From positions 68,483,320-68,547,319 of the forward strand of contig CM051032.1 in NCBI GenBank assembly GCA_027627225.1: 64,000 nt of DNA. Direction: 5' to 3'. Under the pieces are notes generated by a model. That model searched no databases, had not been told where the DNA came from, and was given only the letters and a program-made list of their open reading frames with translations. Within the stretch, counting starts at the first letter, position 1, and each line of letters begins with the position of its first letter. Shown here one piece after another: positions 34,692 through 47,600 of the stretch. A program made the translations under genes and the position numbers. Origin of the DNA: Congeria kusceri (Eukaryota; Mollusca; Bivalvia; Myida; Dreissenidae).

Positions 34692-35589
34692 AGATCTATA
34701 TATAAGAGTTAATTGCATTATTCCCTAACTTGTCTTATTAACTGAGTGATTATATCCCAATTTGAATTAATGAAAATTGTTGAACTCGCATATTTAACAT
34801 TGGGACTCTTAGATTTTTAGTACAGCGAGTCCTACGACTCATGGCTGTGAAATTGTAAAATAATCACTGCATACAGAACATATATCTTGATAACAATGTC
34901 ATTGTTGATTTATTTAGTATGGGGTTTAAAATTAAGTAATTAGATTAAAACAACAGTAGATATACTCATGATTTGATTCTTACAATAACTTAGAAACATC
35001 ATTTATCAATATATTACAAATAAAATTTCATAATGATATTGCACATGGTCTGTATGGTCTGACATTTCGATTAGTATGGTCGGGAAAATGGCTCTATTGG
35101 TCCGGTCCGTATAGCCCATAGTGTGTATAGTCCCTAATTCTACCACTAATATATAAGTACACGATGATCTATATAATAAATATGGTTGTGTTTGGCACAC
35201 AACATAGTTGCAACATTACAACTCCCAGCTATATGACCCTCCAGGTCGCTGTACATTAACGTACACATTTGCTCAAAGTATTCAGGAAGAACTAGCACAC
35301 AACACACCAGTTTATTTTCAAACGTCTGTGTCTTAGGCTATGACCATATAATTAACCGACCAATAATCACAGATCAAGAAAATGGCCAATACTTTGAACA
35401 AGTTTGTCATGCATTTTTACGACAGTGTGACAAACTTATGTCGAAGTGTGAGAATTCTCGCTTAGGTAAATTGATGTAAAATTTGATAATAAAACAAATC
35501 TGGGGTTTACACTTATCTGTCATATAGTTTCAAAATTACACTTATCTGTCATATAGTTTCAAAATACATACCGACTTTAGTGGTTCTGT
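34692..35589. other. Upstream region of ASXL
   Basis: No gene seen. A 26-bp phrase (ACTTATCTGTCATATAGTTT plus CAAAAT) is duplicated at 35509-35564, close to the presumed promoter. Confidence 0.5.
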
Positions 35590-35630
35590 AAACCCTTGTT
35601 CGCCATTTTGACGCGATTTCGTCACCATGC
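35590..35630 (+). promoter_or_regulatory. Possible ASXL core promoter with YY1-type motif
   Basis: CGCCATTTTG at 35601-35610 matches the YY1 core often found just downstream of animal transcription starts, 17 bp before the candidate ATG. No TATA box is evident nearby. The start site is inferred only. Confidence 0.4.
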
Positions 35631-35675
35631 GCGGAAATAAACGGAAAACAACGACAATTGTCGGTTATTGCTCAG
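35627..35675 (+). CDS. ASXL: ASXL candidate exon 1 (start codon)
   Basis: ATG at 35627 in a good context (CACC before it) opens MRGNKRKTTTIVGYCS and ends in phase 1 at CAG|GTTAGC. A short basic start is typical of ASXL proteins. The alternative is that the first coding exon is only the next one, starting at ATG 35877 or, by read-through of the open frame, ATG 35757. Confidence 0.55.
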
Positions 35676-38600
35676 GTTAGCATCAGTCCGGAATTTACCG
35701 AATGTAATATTTCTGCATTTTCATTGGATGAATGGTTTTCCGACAAGGACAAATACATGTCACGTGATCAATATTTTCCAAAATGGCGCATATCGACGAA
35801 CGATATTGCCAAGTCTAAATATTTTTCTAAAATTTGTTTGTTTTATTACCGTGTTTTTCCTTTTATACTTGAAGATATGTTAAACAATGAGTTAAATTCC
35901 CGGAATGATTTAAATGTCACGCGATCATGGGTTGAAGCAGCAAAATTCGTAAGTGCATCATTTGACAACAATGCATGTTCCAAGATTTTGACAAGACTCG
36001 AAAGTATCATGAATCATTCAATGGGTGAATGTCTGCATTTAATACTATACCAATTATCATTCAGTGGTTTTATTTAGATATAATGCATTGCCATTTAGTT
36101 TGAAATACTTGTATGTGAAACTTGACAATATCTAAAATTTTAAGCGTGTTTGGTTTATTAAAAAAGAACGAAAATGGAAATGTAGTCAAAATAATTAGAC
36201 ATAGAGCTTATTAGATAGGTACCAACAGTTTTTACACAGACTCCCTTTGTCAATAAGGTGCCACAGGTGTAATTGAGAAATGCCTATCTTCCTCAGATTT
36301 TTTTTAGTGTATTTCATATGCTCTCTTTAGTAAAAAATCTTGAACTACATCAGAAACAAAACAAACTATTTCAGAAACAAGGCCACCCAAAATGTATTAA
36401 GTCGGACAGAGTAGGAAAACTACCGGTTACTGGTTTTGCTAATGCAAATTTCATTTCAGAAACTACGGACACTATTTTAGATGTAGAATTCAAGAGAACT
36501 TGGACAGAATGAATAGACTGCTCAAAATTCAAATGATGCATCGTTTTCAGTTACCAATACATTAAGTCACATGCTGTTTTTAGACATGTATTAACTATTT
36601 TGTCAAACAATACTCTTCTAAAATAAAGTAAATCATCACAAGCAACATAAAAACATGTAGAAAAGTTGATATACTAACAGATTTGTCCGTACTTACAGTA
36701 ATACCCGACTGTCAGTACTGACCTGCATAAGCTCTAATCAGTGGATTTTGAGCTCTTTTTTGTATTGGACAGAATCCACACTACTGTCAGTATTGACAAA
36801 AATATAAGTCATGAAAATATCAAGTATATCAGAACGCTGAGTGTGAAAAAAACAACAACAAAGAGTTATGTTGATAACTTTTTTTAACACAGCTGGGTGG
36901 TACACATCAGTGATCATCCTAAAATGGTACATTTCCGCACTGGCACACTTCGTCCTGTACCCAATATTAATAACTTACGATTTAACTGACAAATGTACTT
37001 CTTATTACATCTAGGTGTTGTCCAGTCATCCATTTACCCCTATGAGCTATAAAGACATTTTGCAGGAGATTCAAGCAAACAAGATCAAGAATGTCAGGTA
37101 AGAACCTTTTACATTGCAGTCCTAGATGTTCCACCTCCAATGGTAAATTACAGTTGATGTTCCAACTTTAATGGTAAATTACATTAGATGTTCTGCCTTT
37201 AATTATAAAACAAAATTAAGCTGGATTATCTTTAATAGATAGCTAACAATTGTCTTCAGTAAAGTCTACTACACAGGGGTTCCGCTGGCTCAAAAAAAGT
37301 TGTCGCCACGAAAATTCGCCACTTTTTAAAAGTTTTAGCCAATTGTATTTGTCACTCATATATTGACATGCTTCAGAATCTAATTAACAGTAACTGTCAC
37401 TATTAAATAGCGTTAATAACTACATTATTATAATTAAACTTTGGCAGTATAATGGTTAATTGTAGGAAATTAATATTTTACAACACTTCATTTGAACAGA
37501 CTTAGTAATGTTGATCAATTTGTAGGGTCGCGAAAATATATTACAATATCAAATAACACTTTACTTGCAGCTTGAAAAATACTCCTTCTAATTAAGATCT
37601 TCATTTGTTGATGTGACAACTGTATGTCCATAATTCATGTTAAAATTCATCATCATTGTGGACAAACAGTTTATTAATGTTCAGAAATCAATCCAGACAC
37701 AGAACTTTTTTCTTTTGTTTTAGGCTATATTCAGCCTCGTTTTGGAATGAATGTTTACCACATGTACCACATAAAATCATTACACATTTATAACTAATCA
37801 AAAGATTAAAAGTAAAAGTGCTGATTTGGATTTCAACTGAGTGTGACTGTGCCTAACCAAGCGTACAACTGATGCTGTGACGTCAGAGTTAAGCTTCACG
37901 CCATGACACGCTCGTCTGCAACAACCGGCTATTTAATGATATGATAACGAACAATGCCCTATAAGGCCATGTTTGGAGGCTCTGTGGTAACCTAATCTGC
38001 CCCAGTTTTGTTGCAATTAAGATTTCACATACCAGATTTAGCACTGTCTAAATTATGTTGTCATCAATAAAATTCGCCACTTTGAAAAAACTGTCGCCAC
38101 TTTCGCATTTGGCAACAGTGGGGATCGACAGTGAAACCCCTGCTACATAAGGTGTATAAATAAAAAAATAAAAAATAATATCGTATGTTGTACATATCCA
38201 CCATAATTACTAACTGGGATCCTTTCCATCATTTGCATTTGTATCGTTTTTTCATCATAGTCTAGAGGTAAGCAGTCCGCACAGGCTAATCTGGGAAGAC
38301 ACTTTCCGCGTGCAGTGGATTTATGTTTAGAAGAGACCTTGAAACAGAAAATACCATAAAAGCAGAAAGTGCCATCCAAGATCAGCCTGTGTTTCTCACG
38401 ACACGCCTCTATATTGTTCTTTGCAGTACCAGTACCCAGGGAGTCCTCAACTCCTGTCTGCATGCCAATGCAAAAGGTCCGAACAACACATTCTACAAGG
38501 TGGCAGGACAGATTGGTGTTTACGGCTTGATGGTGAGTATAAGGATATAGCATTAGAGAATTCATGAAAACAGTTCTAGACAGTCACGGATCAGGGCTCA

Positions 38601-41600
38601 CTGCCAATTGCCATATTAGCCAGTGGCTCGATATTTGAAACTTTGACTGAAGAAAAATTGGTATATGTGGCAGAAATCTTTAGCAAGGATGAGCTCTAAA
38701 AATGATGATCATAATTGACAACAAGAACTCAAAAGTCTCTTAGTTTTATACAAGAATATTGTGTGCAGTATCCAGTGTTCATTCTGGGCCGAGTTGCACG
38801 TGGGCCAATGGCCCATCAGCCACACAATCAGTGCGCCATATAAGGATTATCTTGGGGGGGGGGGGGAGGTGCAACATACTTATACTCATATTTATTATTT
38901 TTCATGTTACTTTTATTATGTTTTTATTTTAATTGTCAAAAACATAAAATTACTCTTATCATTGCGCGCTAACCACAGATATTTCTCTAACAAACCCTTC
39001 TACAATTTGTGACCGTCAACCTTTGTGGAATATTTATCTGTTTGTTCTCCCAAACTTCCAGACGAAGTATGGCACTATGGGTACGGCCAGATCGACGGAT
39101 GTTTTCTCGCCCTCATTTTCCACGGTGTTCTCATTTTGCCTAGGAATTTTGGTGGAAAATTCTGAAGATTTTGTCCCTCAATGCTCTCTTGATCTGCTTT
39201 TTGCTTCGACATCGTTTTTTCTTAAATGAAAATCATCTTAAACCGCATGTAAATTTCAGACAGCACTGTTAGCAATTTGTGATGATGTAAGCGAGGTCAA
39301 ATGGCACGTAACCTTTGTAGGCCAATAAAATCACTAGTTATAAAACAGTGCGCGCGTGGTAGCCTAGCAATGGTTAATTTCCAATAACAATCCGGCTATG
39401 CGGTTTACAATTCGCAATACGATTTTCGATCATTTTCATGCGAAAAAATATCGCCTGCAAATGGAATTTTTGATGCGCCCAAATGGCCTACTGACAATAT
39501 TTTTGTTGCGCCCGTTTATTTTTTTTTGCGTGAATCCTGCAAAGGCGAAGCCCAGAATGAACACTGAGTATCTAATGATCATTTCTTGTGATTCTTTCTT
39601 ATATCAGCTGATTATCTCCTTTTAAATGCCAGATTAAATACACAGAATAGCAGAATTAGCTTACATTTGCTGAATCTATTGGGAAATTATGCGTTTTTGT
39701 AAATCCTATAAAGGATTAAGGTAAAATTTTCTTCTCCAAAGTTAAGTCTTTCTCACAATTGACATGTCACCGGCTGTCAATCAAATTCGAATCGATAATC
39801 TTATCAGCCAATCAGCGCTCAGCATTTTGCTACCCAACCGTTACTATGGACTGTCCGCCATTTCCTAGACAAGCTACTTGTCTAGATCCTATTAGTTTAT
39901 ATAAACATTTTTTTCAAAATGTTATATTTTGTGCTTTGAATGTGTTTTTGTCATAAAATCTGCAAACATTTGCCTTGTGTGCTAAATATTAACGTTTTAT
40001 CGTTAAATACTTATAATTATGTTTCAAGCTTTCCTATATCAGTAACAAAAATATAATATATCTCAAATGTGAGCAATTGTTAAAACCATAGCAAACACAT
40101 TCATTATGTCAAATGTTTATAGTAATTAGAGGTTTAAATTTGCGCCTATATCTCAAATAAATTGAGTGTGAACTGAGTAAACCGCTTCAAATGGCATTCA
40201 TACAACTTCTTTGAACTAAAATATAAATTTTATATTCAATAATGATAGTAAAATATTTATTTATAATAGGACTATACACGTCTACCATTTTAAAGTTGAC
40301 AAAATAATTTGAACGATAATCTAAGCTAATAATTATGATCTGCAGTCTTTTTTAACGAACATCAGTGAGTCTCGTTAAGTTAAGTTACTTGCCTATCTTA
40401 TCACTGACACTGTCCTGTGTATTCGTACACTGTCTGGAACAGTCATGTCTAGCCCCAAGTGTTGATAATATACACTAAATCCACCCTAAACATTGAATAA
40501 TTGTTTGCCATTGTTATGTATTGAATTGAACTGACAATAAATCGCTTTGGTTGAAGACTTACATAAAACTGCAATTCGTATACAGGGCTTTTCTTTGACC
40601 CGAGCTCCCGGGTTTTGACGCGTGAAATTTTAAAACACGCTTGTTTGACTCGCGAGGTAATTACTTCATGCATCACCTTTGACCCAGGGCAATTTCCGGA
40701 CTTGCCTCATACAGTATAACTCGGATAGCTGATTGTCCCAATCAGTCGAACCGCGATGTTAAAGTTGATAAAACACTCGGCGATTATTGGTTGAAGGAGG
40801 AGTCAATCTTTTAATAGACGCTGTCCATAAGCGGTCAAGTTACAGTGTAGCTCCGCCCATTAGGCGGAGTGTTGTTGCTCAGAGAAATCTATATTGACCA
40901 ATTAAAATGCATAGTTATATATGCTTCCAATGACGTGAACAATCGACCTATTGGCGTAATATACATGTATCAACACTTTAATTTAAGTACATGAATCTGT
41001 TAGAGTATGTTTATTCCCGACCATTAAACGTTTAAAACACAATTTACTCACCGCTTCCGTTGTTGATAATATCCACATATAGTTTAGATCCTAAATATAA
41101 AGTCATTATTTTAAATGACTCCTTTATACTTTGGGTAAAATTATTAATATATTTCCAAAATTTGGAATCCGATTTCAGCGAAAATTCTGTCTTTTACATA
41201 ACATTTCTTATATCCGAAATATCCAACATTAAATGTTAGTGTTCGAGCGCCATTAACACATTTTTAGTAGTCTGTGTAAATCATGTAAATCCTTTGTTTT
41301 CTAGAAAAGCATGCGAAAGTTATGCTGACACAAGCGACATCACGTTCCACGAATGGAAAGCGTGCGTGTATCGACCATGTGCTGTACCAAATATATACGT
41401 CATCTGGGAATAAAAACTTCGTAGTGCAAGAACTTTAAAATCTTTTCTTTTTGTATAACACTTTTGTAGTGCAAAAACTTTGCGACCTTTAGTATTTGAA
41501 TAATTATTTTATTGCTGTTTATTAATATACTTTGAAACAATATTTGGGGACCATAACTATGTATATTTTTTTAGCAAGGAAAGCCTATAATTTATTGTTG

Positions 41601-44600
41601 TACATGATATGCGATTTTGTTAAAAAAAAATAGTGGTATTTTTAGTATGTAAAGAGTATGCTAAAATCGTTTCAATAATTATAATAATAATAAATAATAA
41701 TAATATATCTAATAATAAAAATAATAATAATAAGAAGAAAATAAAATTAAATAAAATAAAAATTAATAACTTAATATAAAATAATAATTAATAAATTAAA
41801 ATAATATTATTAAATTATAAAATAAAAATGATAAATTAATACAAATAATAATAAAAAGAAGGAAAACAAATGAAAACTACCCACAAAATATCGACTCTTG
41901 AAGGTTTACATCTGACTCTTGGGGAATTTGATTTGACTCTTGAAAATTTGATCCCAAGAGTCATTGACTCTTGAAATTCAAAGTCTAAGGAAAGCCCTGC
42001 ATACGCATTTATATAATACAAAATGTCTGTCTTGCGGCCTAGCATAGTTCTTATCAGCTTGTAACAAAATTGTTTCTTTGAAACATGTATAAACTGAAAT
42101 AATATATATATTTTGACATAAATTATGTTTATCAGTGTAAAATCTGTTTTGGAATATGAAATAGAATAAAGTTTTCGTGCAGTACCCGACATTACCCGAC
42201 CTGACATTAACATGAAACTGGTCTGAATGTCATGTTAATGTTTAATAGTTAAAAAATATATTATAAATAACTTGAAGAGCGGGTAGATTCATTTTATCGA
42301 TTTTCATGGATCTTTTAAAATTCTACTTTTTTAAATAAATGACGGAGATTTCGGATATGCTCAATTGTTCAAATAAGATAAATATAGTGTGTATGGTAAT
42401 TTTTATTATTATTATATACCATCATAATATCAACTTTTATATTTCTTCATCATTTGTTATCAATAATATTATATTAGAACCGACAAAACAGTGAAAAAAT
42501 ACACATAAACAGTTATTTTTCCTATATTAAATCGGCCGTTGTTTTATCGGCTTGTCTAGTTTTTTTAACCGCGGAACCACATGATCAGTGGGCAGAGTTA
42601 TCGGCTCCTAGGCGTCATGTCAATACATCATCGAATAATAGTAATATATCCATTGGTTAGCAAATAATTATGGGTAATTAGACTACTTAATTCATTAAAT
42701 AATTAGTAATTTAAGATGTTTATTGTTAGTGCATAGGTTAACCAGCTTGTTTGTCAGACTGTTGACTGGTGATGTTTCAGAGTGAGTTGCCAGCGGGCAG
42801 CCAGATCATAGAGGTGGAGGAGGACACCACTGTCGTTGTAGGGGATCAGAATCCACCTGCTGTCAAACAGAAAGGTATGTAATCAAGGCTTCAATGTTTA
42901 TTGAAGTGAAGAGTGGGATTAACTGTGTTAATTATTACCTAACGAGATCTATATAATTGATTCATTTTTTCCCCCCCTAAGGCCCCACAAAAAATTATAT
43001 GTTTCGGGCAGACCTACCCTACCTAGCGAAAAACCCCTGACCCTAAAGTTTTTAGCAACAATTGTTTTCCGTAGAATCCATATTCGTCAGGTTTTAGATA
43101 ATTTTCGATGTTTTTTTATTTTACCGAAATGTGTCTTTAAAAAAAATAAAAAAAAATAATTCCTGACCTTACCTTTTATTTTTGAGACCATTGCCGGAAA
43201 CACACATTTTTTTTTGCCTAAATCATACATGTTTTGATAGTGATATGAAACATTTTCAACTGTTGCCCTGTCTGATGAACTGTTTCATGCACAGAAATGA
43301 TCTACACAAATGCTACTTAGTCGTCGAAATTAACTTTCAAAAATTACTTGCCATTCGGGCCAGTAATTTTAGTATTTTTACTTGCCCAAAACATTTTGTA
43401 CAAGCCAGAACTGTTTTTTAAATTAAAAACTGCATAGAACTTTGTTGACCTTTACGAAAATGATCTGCTTACTGTGAAATCATTATATAGTGATCAAGAT
43501 AAGATTTATGAATTGCCATAACCTTACAATAATCGATGCATTGTAAAAGTGTAAACAAAACGAATTTTTGTTATATTTTAAGGATTTGCAGCTACATATT
43601 TGTTTGCAAATAAAAGATTTTAGATCATGTTTACGTTACTAAACATATGTTTTTTTAAATAACCATTTTTTTGGCCATAATATTTTACGAGCCAGGTGGG
43701 CGACCTACTTAAAATTAATTCTCTGCCCGACAATATTTTTACTTGCCACAGGCAAGCGGGCAATTGCTTATTTTGAAGACAGATGCTACTATAGATTTGT
43801 GACTTGATGTCCCTTTGTGCACTGTATATGTATAAAAACAACCCCGGGAAAGTGTTAAAATCTAGTATTAGTGTACATAAATTAGTTTTATTTAGGGAAG
43901 ACAACAGATACCAACAATGATATTCGAATATTAGATTGATGAAGTATTCAAATATTCGATCATCGGAGGCAATACTGGTGAACTGATGGAAATGTATTAT
44001 TAAAATAAAATGACTTAATTGTGTGGTTTATATATAGCCACCACCAACGCACGATGATAAAAATGCGGCAAAAAATACACAAGGTTTAATCTGCATATTA
44101 GAACTTTATTGCGATTTTTCAATGGCATTTAATGGGAAAGACTTCGAACCATTTATTTTGCAAATGCAAATCTTTGCTGACAACTTTCCTGTATGTTTCC
44201 ACGATATAACTAGGGAGGTTGCACGTTGTTTCAGAGCACATGTGCACGTGTACGCAATAACACCAAGTAGCACACGCTTTAATCTCCTACTTCCCGTATA
44301 AGTGACTTGTGAACTTGTAAAGGACCGTGGTCATTATAATGGGACTATCAATAACAACAAACTGTCGTCTGCGTAACAATAGGGTGATGGTAGATTTTGA
44401 CACATATCCTGTGTACTAGAGAAACTAAGGTGACACGAAAACGCTATATCTTTAAGGACTGACATTGACAAATACTGTATTAAATATGCTTATTAAAATT
44501 AAATTAATAAACAGGTAAGTATTCGAATGCCTAAATATTATTTGAATAGTTGTCATTATTCGAATATTCGTTGCCATCCCTAGTTTTATTATTAAATTTA

Positions 44601-47600
44601 TTATGTGTGCCATTCATATCCTAAAAAATCAAATTAAACGGGAACAAAGCAATGGTGGATAAGCATTTGTTCAGTATGTAATGCAGATAATCACAGTAAG
44701 GTATCAAAACTGTTATTTCATAGGTGTTTTGGGAACAGTTATAACAGTTGCCCAACAGTGTAAGGGATATTTGTAACTGTTTCCCTCGACCTATTGCTTA
44801 TGAAATAACTATATATTGACATATTGTCTAGAATTGATTACGGTAACTGCACATTTAGTCTTTCTTTTGTTTATTTTAAAATTTCTTGTAAAAAGAAAAG
44901 TACATTATGTAAGCAGTGTTTGTCAGTGATCAAACAAAATATGCATTGTTATGAAACAAATATTGTATAAAGGGCAACATACTCTGTTTATTTCAGTGAT
45001 TTATGCAAAACTGCCCAGCAACGTACCTGTGTCAGCCAGCAATGGAGTCCCAGGTGGGGGAAGTTTGTCGGTGGGGAATGCAGTCTCCATACCACCCTCG
45101 GGGGCTGCCATGATATCCGCGCAGCGGAAGATCGATCTTCCAACACGACGGAGTGCACGCCAGGCACAGAGGAAAAAGAGGAAACATGCCTTCATTCCTA
45201 AAATAACTATAAAACCTATAGTCCCTCCAAAATCAGATGGCACAGGTAATGTATATTCCTTTTGTAAATGTCTACTTTAGACATCACCTACACCTAAAAA
45301 GAAGACTTGATTTTTAAATAATTGCTCACAAATGTTTCATTTGATAATTCTCAATCAGAGTTGCTTAAAGGATTCTGGGCCATAATTCACCAATCAATTC
45401 TTAGACGAAAGAATAAAGAATAGACTTCGACACAAAAAATAATGCTTGTGTGTTCGCAAATATGCCTGGTACCAATGTTGTTTATGTCATCAATAAATCA
45501 TTCTAAATAAACAATGCTAAATTTAATACCATGTAAAATTCAAATTTACAGCCTTTTTAGAACAGAACATTTTCAAAAATAGTCTTTATTTTTAAGTCTG
45601 AAGTCTAAGACTCGGTTGGTGAATACGGGCCCCGGTCTGTTGCACAACATAGCCGTTATCACAGAGCTAAGACTCGGTTGGTGAATACGGGCCCCGGTCT
45701 GTTGCACAACATAGCCGTTATCACAGAGCTAAGACTCGGTTGGTGAATACGGGCCCCGGTCTGTTGCACAACTTAGCCGTTATCACAGAGCTAACAATTG
45801 AAAATAAAACTCATGGTTCCACTTTTCTAGCTAACCATATGCAAGGTATGCCTGCTTTGCCAGATATTAAATTTGTTCATCAGGTCCCGAGTCATGCTTC
45901 ACATCTACCAAGGCCCCCGAGTCGGTGAGCAATAACAACCATGACAGCTCCAGCAACAGCTCCTCAAGCTGTAAAGAGGCCGCGTCCACACGCGTGTACG
46001 GCCTCACTAACGGAGAGGCAAGCCGCAAGAAAACACTCCGGGAAATGTTAGCAGGAATTCCAGGCTTTAGCATGAAGGTGGTCAGCTGTACTACATTGCT
46101 TAACTAACATTCAAATTTGACTTCAAACAATAAAATAACTGCTGTGAAAAAAAAAATCCAGTTTTTGTGCAATAATATTGAAAAAAAATATTTACTCGAA
46201 AGTCAAATTTATTATGGATGTTTTCAAGGCCCATATTATGTTAACTGCATATTCATAGCAGTCAAATTTGAATTAAACGTTTGACTACATAACTAGCATA
46301 ACTATAATGTTTTTTTCAGCCGCGCAAGCGCACCAACAAGAAGTTGAGCCACGCGGCCCAGATAGCCCAAACGATGGAGGGCTGTATAGACCTGGAGACT
46401 CCAGACTCCATCCTAGTCAACACTAATCTTAAGGTAGGCACCGCCTTGTATAGACCTGGAGACTCCAGACTCCATCCTAGTCAACACTAATCTTAAGGTA
46501 GGCACTGCCTTGTATAGACCTGGAGACTCCAGACTCCTAGTCAACACTAATCTTAAGGTAGGCACCGCCTTGTATAGACCTGGAGACTCCAGACTCCATC
46601 CTAGTCAACGCTAATCTTAAAGTAGGCACTGCCTTGTATAGACCTGGAGACTCCAGCCTTCATCCTAGTCAACACTAATCTTAAGGTAGGCACTGCCTTG
46701 TATAGACCTGGAGACTCGAGACTCCATCCTAGTCAACACTATCTTAAAGTAGGCACTGCCTTGTATAGACCTGGAGACTCGAGACTCCATCCTAGTCAAC
46801 ACTAATCTTAAGGTAGGCACTGCCTTGTATAGACCTGGAGACTCCAGACTCCTAGTCAACACTAATCTTAAGGTAGGCACCGCCTTGTATAGACCTGGAG
46901 ACTCCAGACTCCTAGTCAACACTAATGTTAAGGTAGGCACTGCCTTGTATAGACCTGGAGACTCCAGACTCCATCCTAGTCAACACTAATCTTAAGGTAG
47001 GCACTGCCTTGTATAGACCTGGAGACTCAAGACTCCTTGTATAGACCTGGAGACTCCAGACTCCTAGTCAACACTAATCTTAAGGTAGGCACCGCCTTGT
47101 ATAGACCTGGAGACTCAAGACTCCATCCTAGTCAACACTAATCTTAAGGTAGTCACCGCCTTGTATAGACCTGGAGACTCCAGACTCCTAGTCAGCACTA
47201 ATCTTAAGGTAGGCACTGCCTTGTATAGACCTGGAGACTCCAGACTCCATCCTAGTCAACACTAATCTTAAGGTAGGCACTGCCTTGTATAGACCTGGAG
47301 ACTCCAGACTCCATCCTAGTCAACACTAATCTTAAGGTAGGCACCGCCTTGTATAGACCTGGAGACTCCAGACTCCATCCTAGTCAACACTAATCTTAAG
47401 GTAGGCGGCACTGCCTTGTATAGACCTGGAGACTCCAGATTCCATCCTAGTCAACACTAATCTTAAGGTAGGCACTGCCTTGTATAGACCTAGAGACTCA
47501 AGACTCCATCCTAGTCAACACTAATCTTAAGGTAGGCACTGCCTTGTATAGACCTGGAGACTCCAGACTCCATCCTAGTCAACACTAATCTTAAGGTAGG

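Noticed and set aside
35658..36077. 139-codon frame taken as a separate gene
   Set aside because: Its beginning is a TTG, not ATG, and it contains ASXL exon 2 with a consensus donor; the part after 35948 reads into the intron.
36273..36512. Frame ending FKRTWTE, similar to the RTWAEAA start of vertebrate ASXL
   Set aside because: A stop follows at once with no donor, and the exon at 35875-35948 gives a better phase-matched WVEAAKF start.
40449..42213. Minus-strand frames of 75 and 125 codons
   Set aside because: They overlap the ends of a possible CAGGGCTTT transposon (SRVK/PRVR phrases come from GACTCTTG-type repeats) and have no family match.
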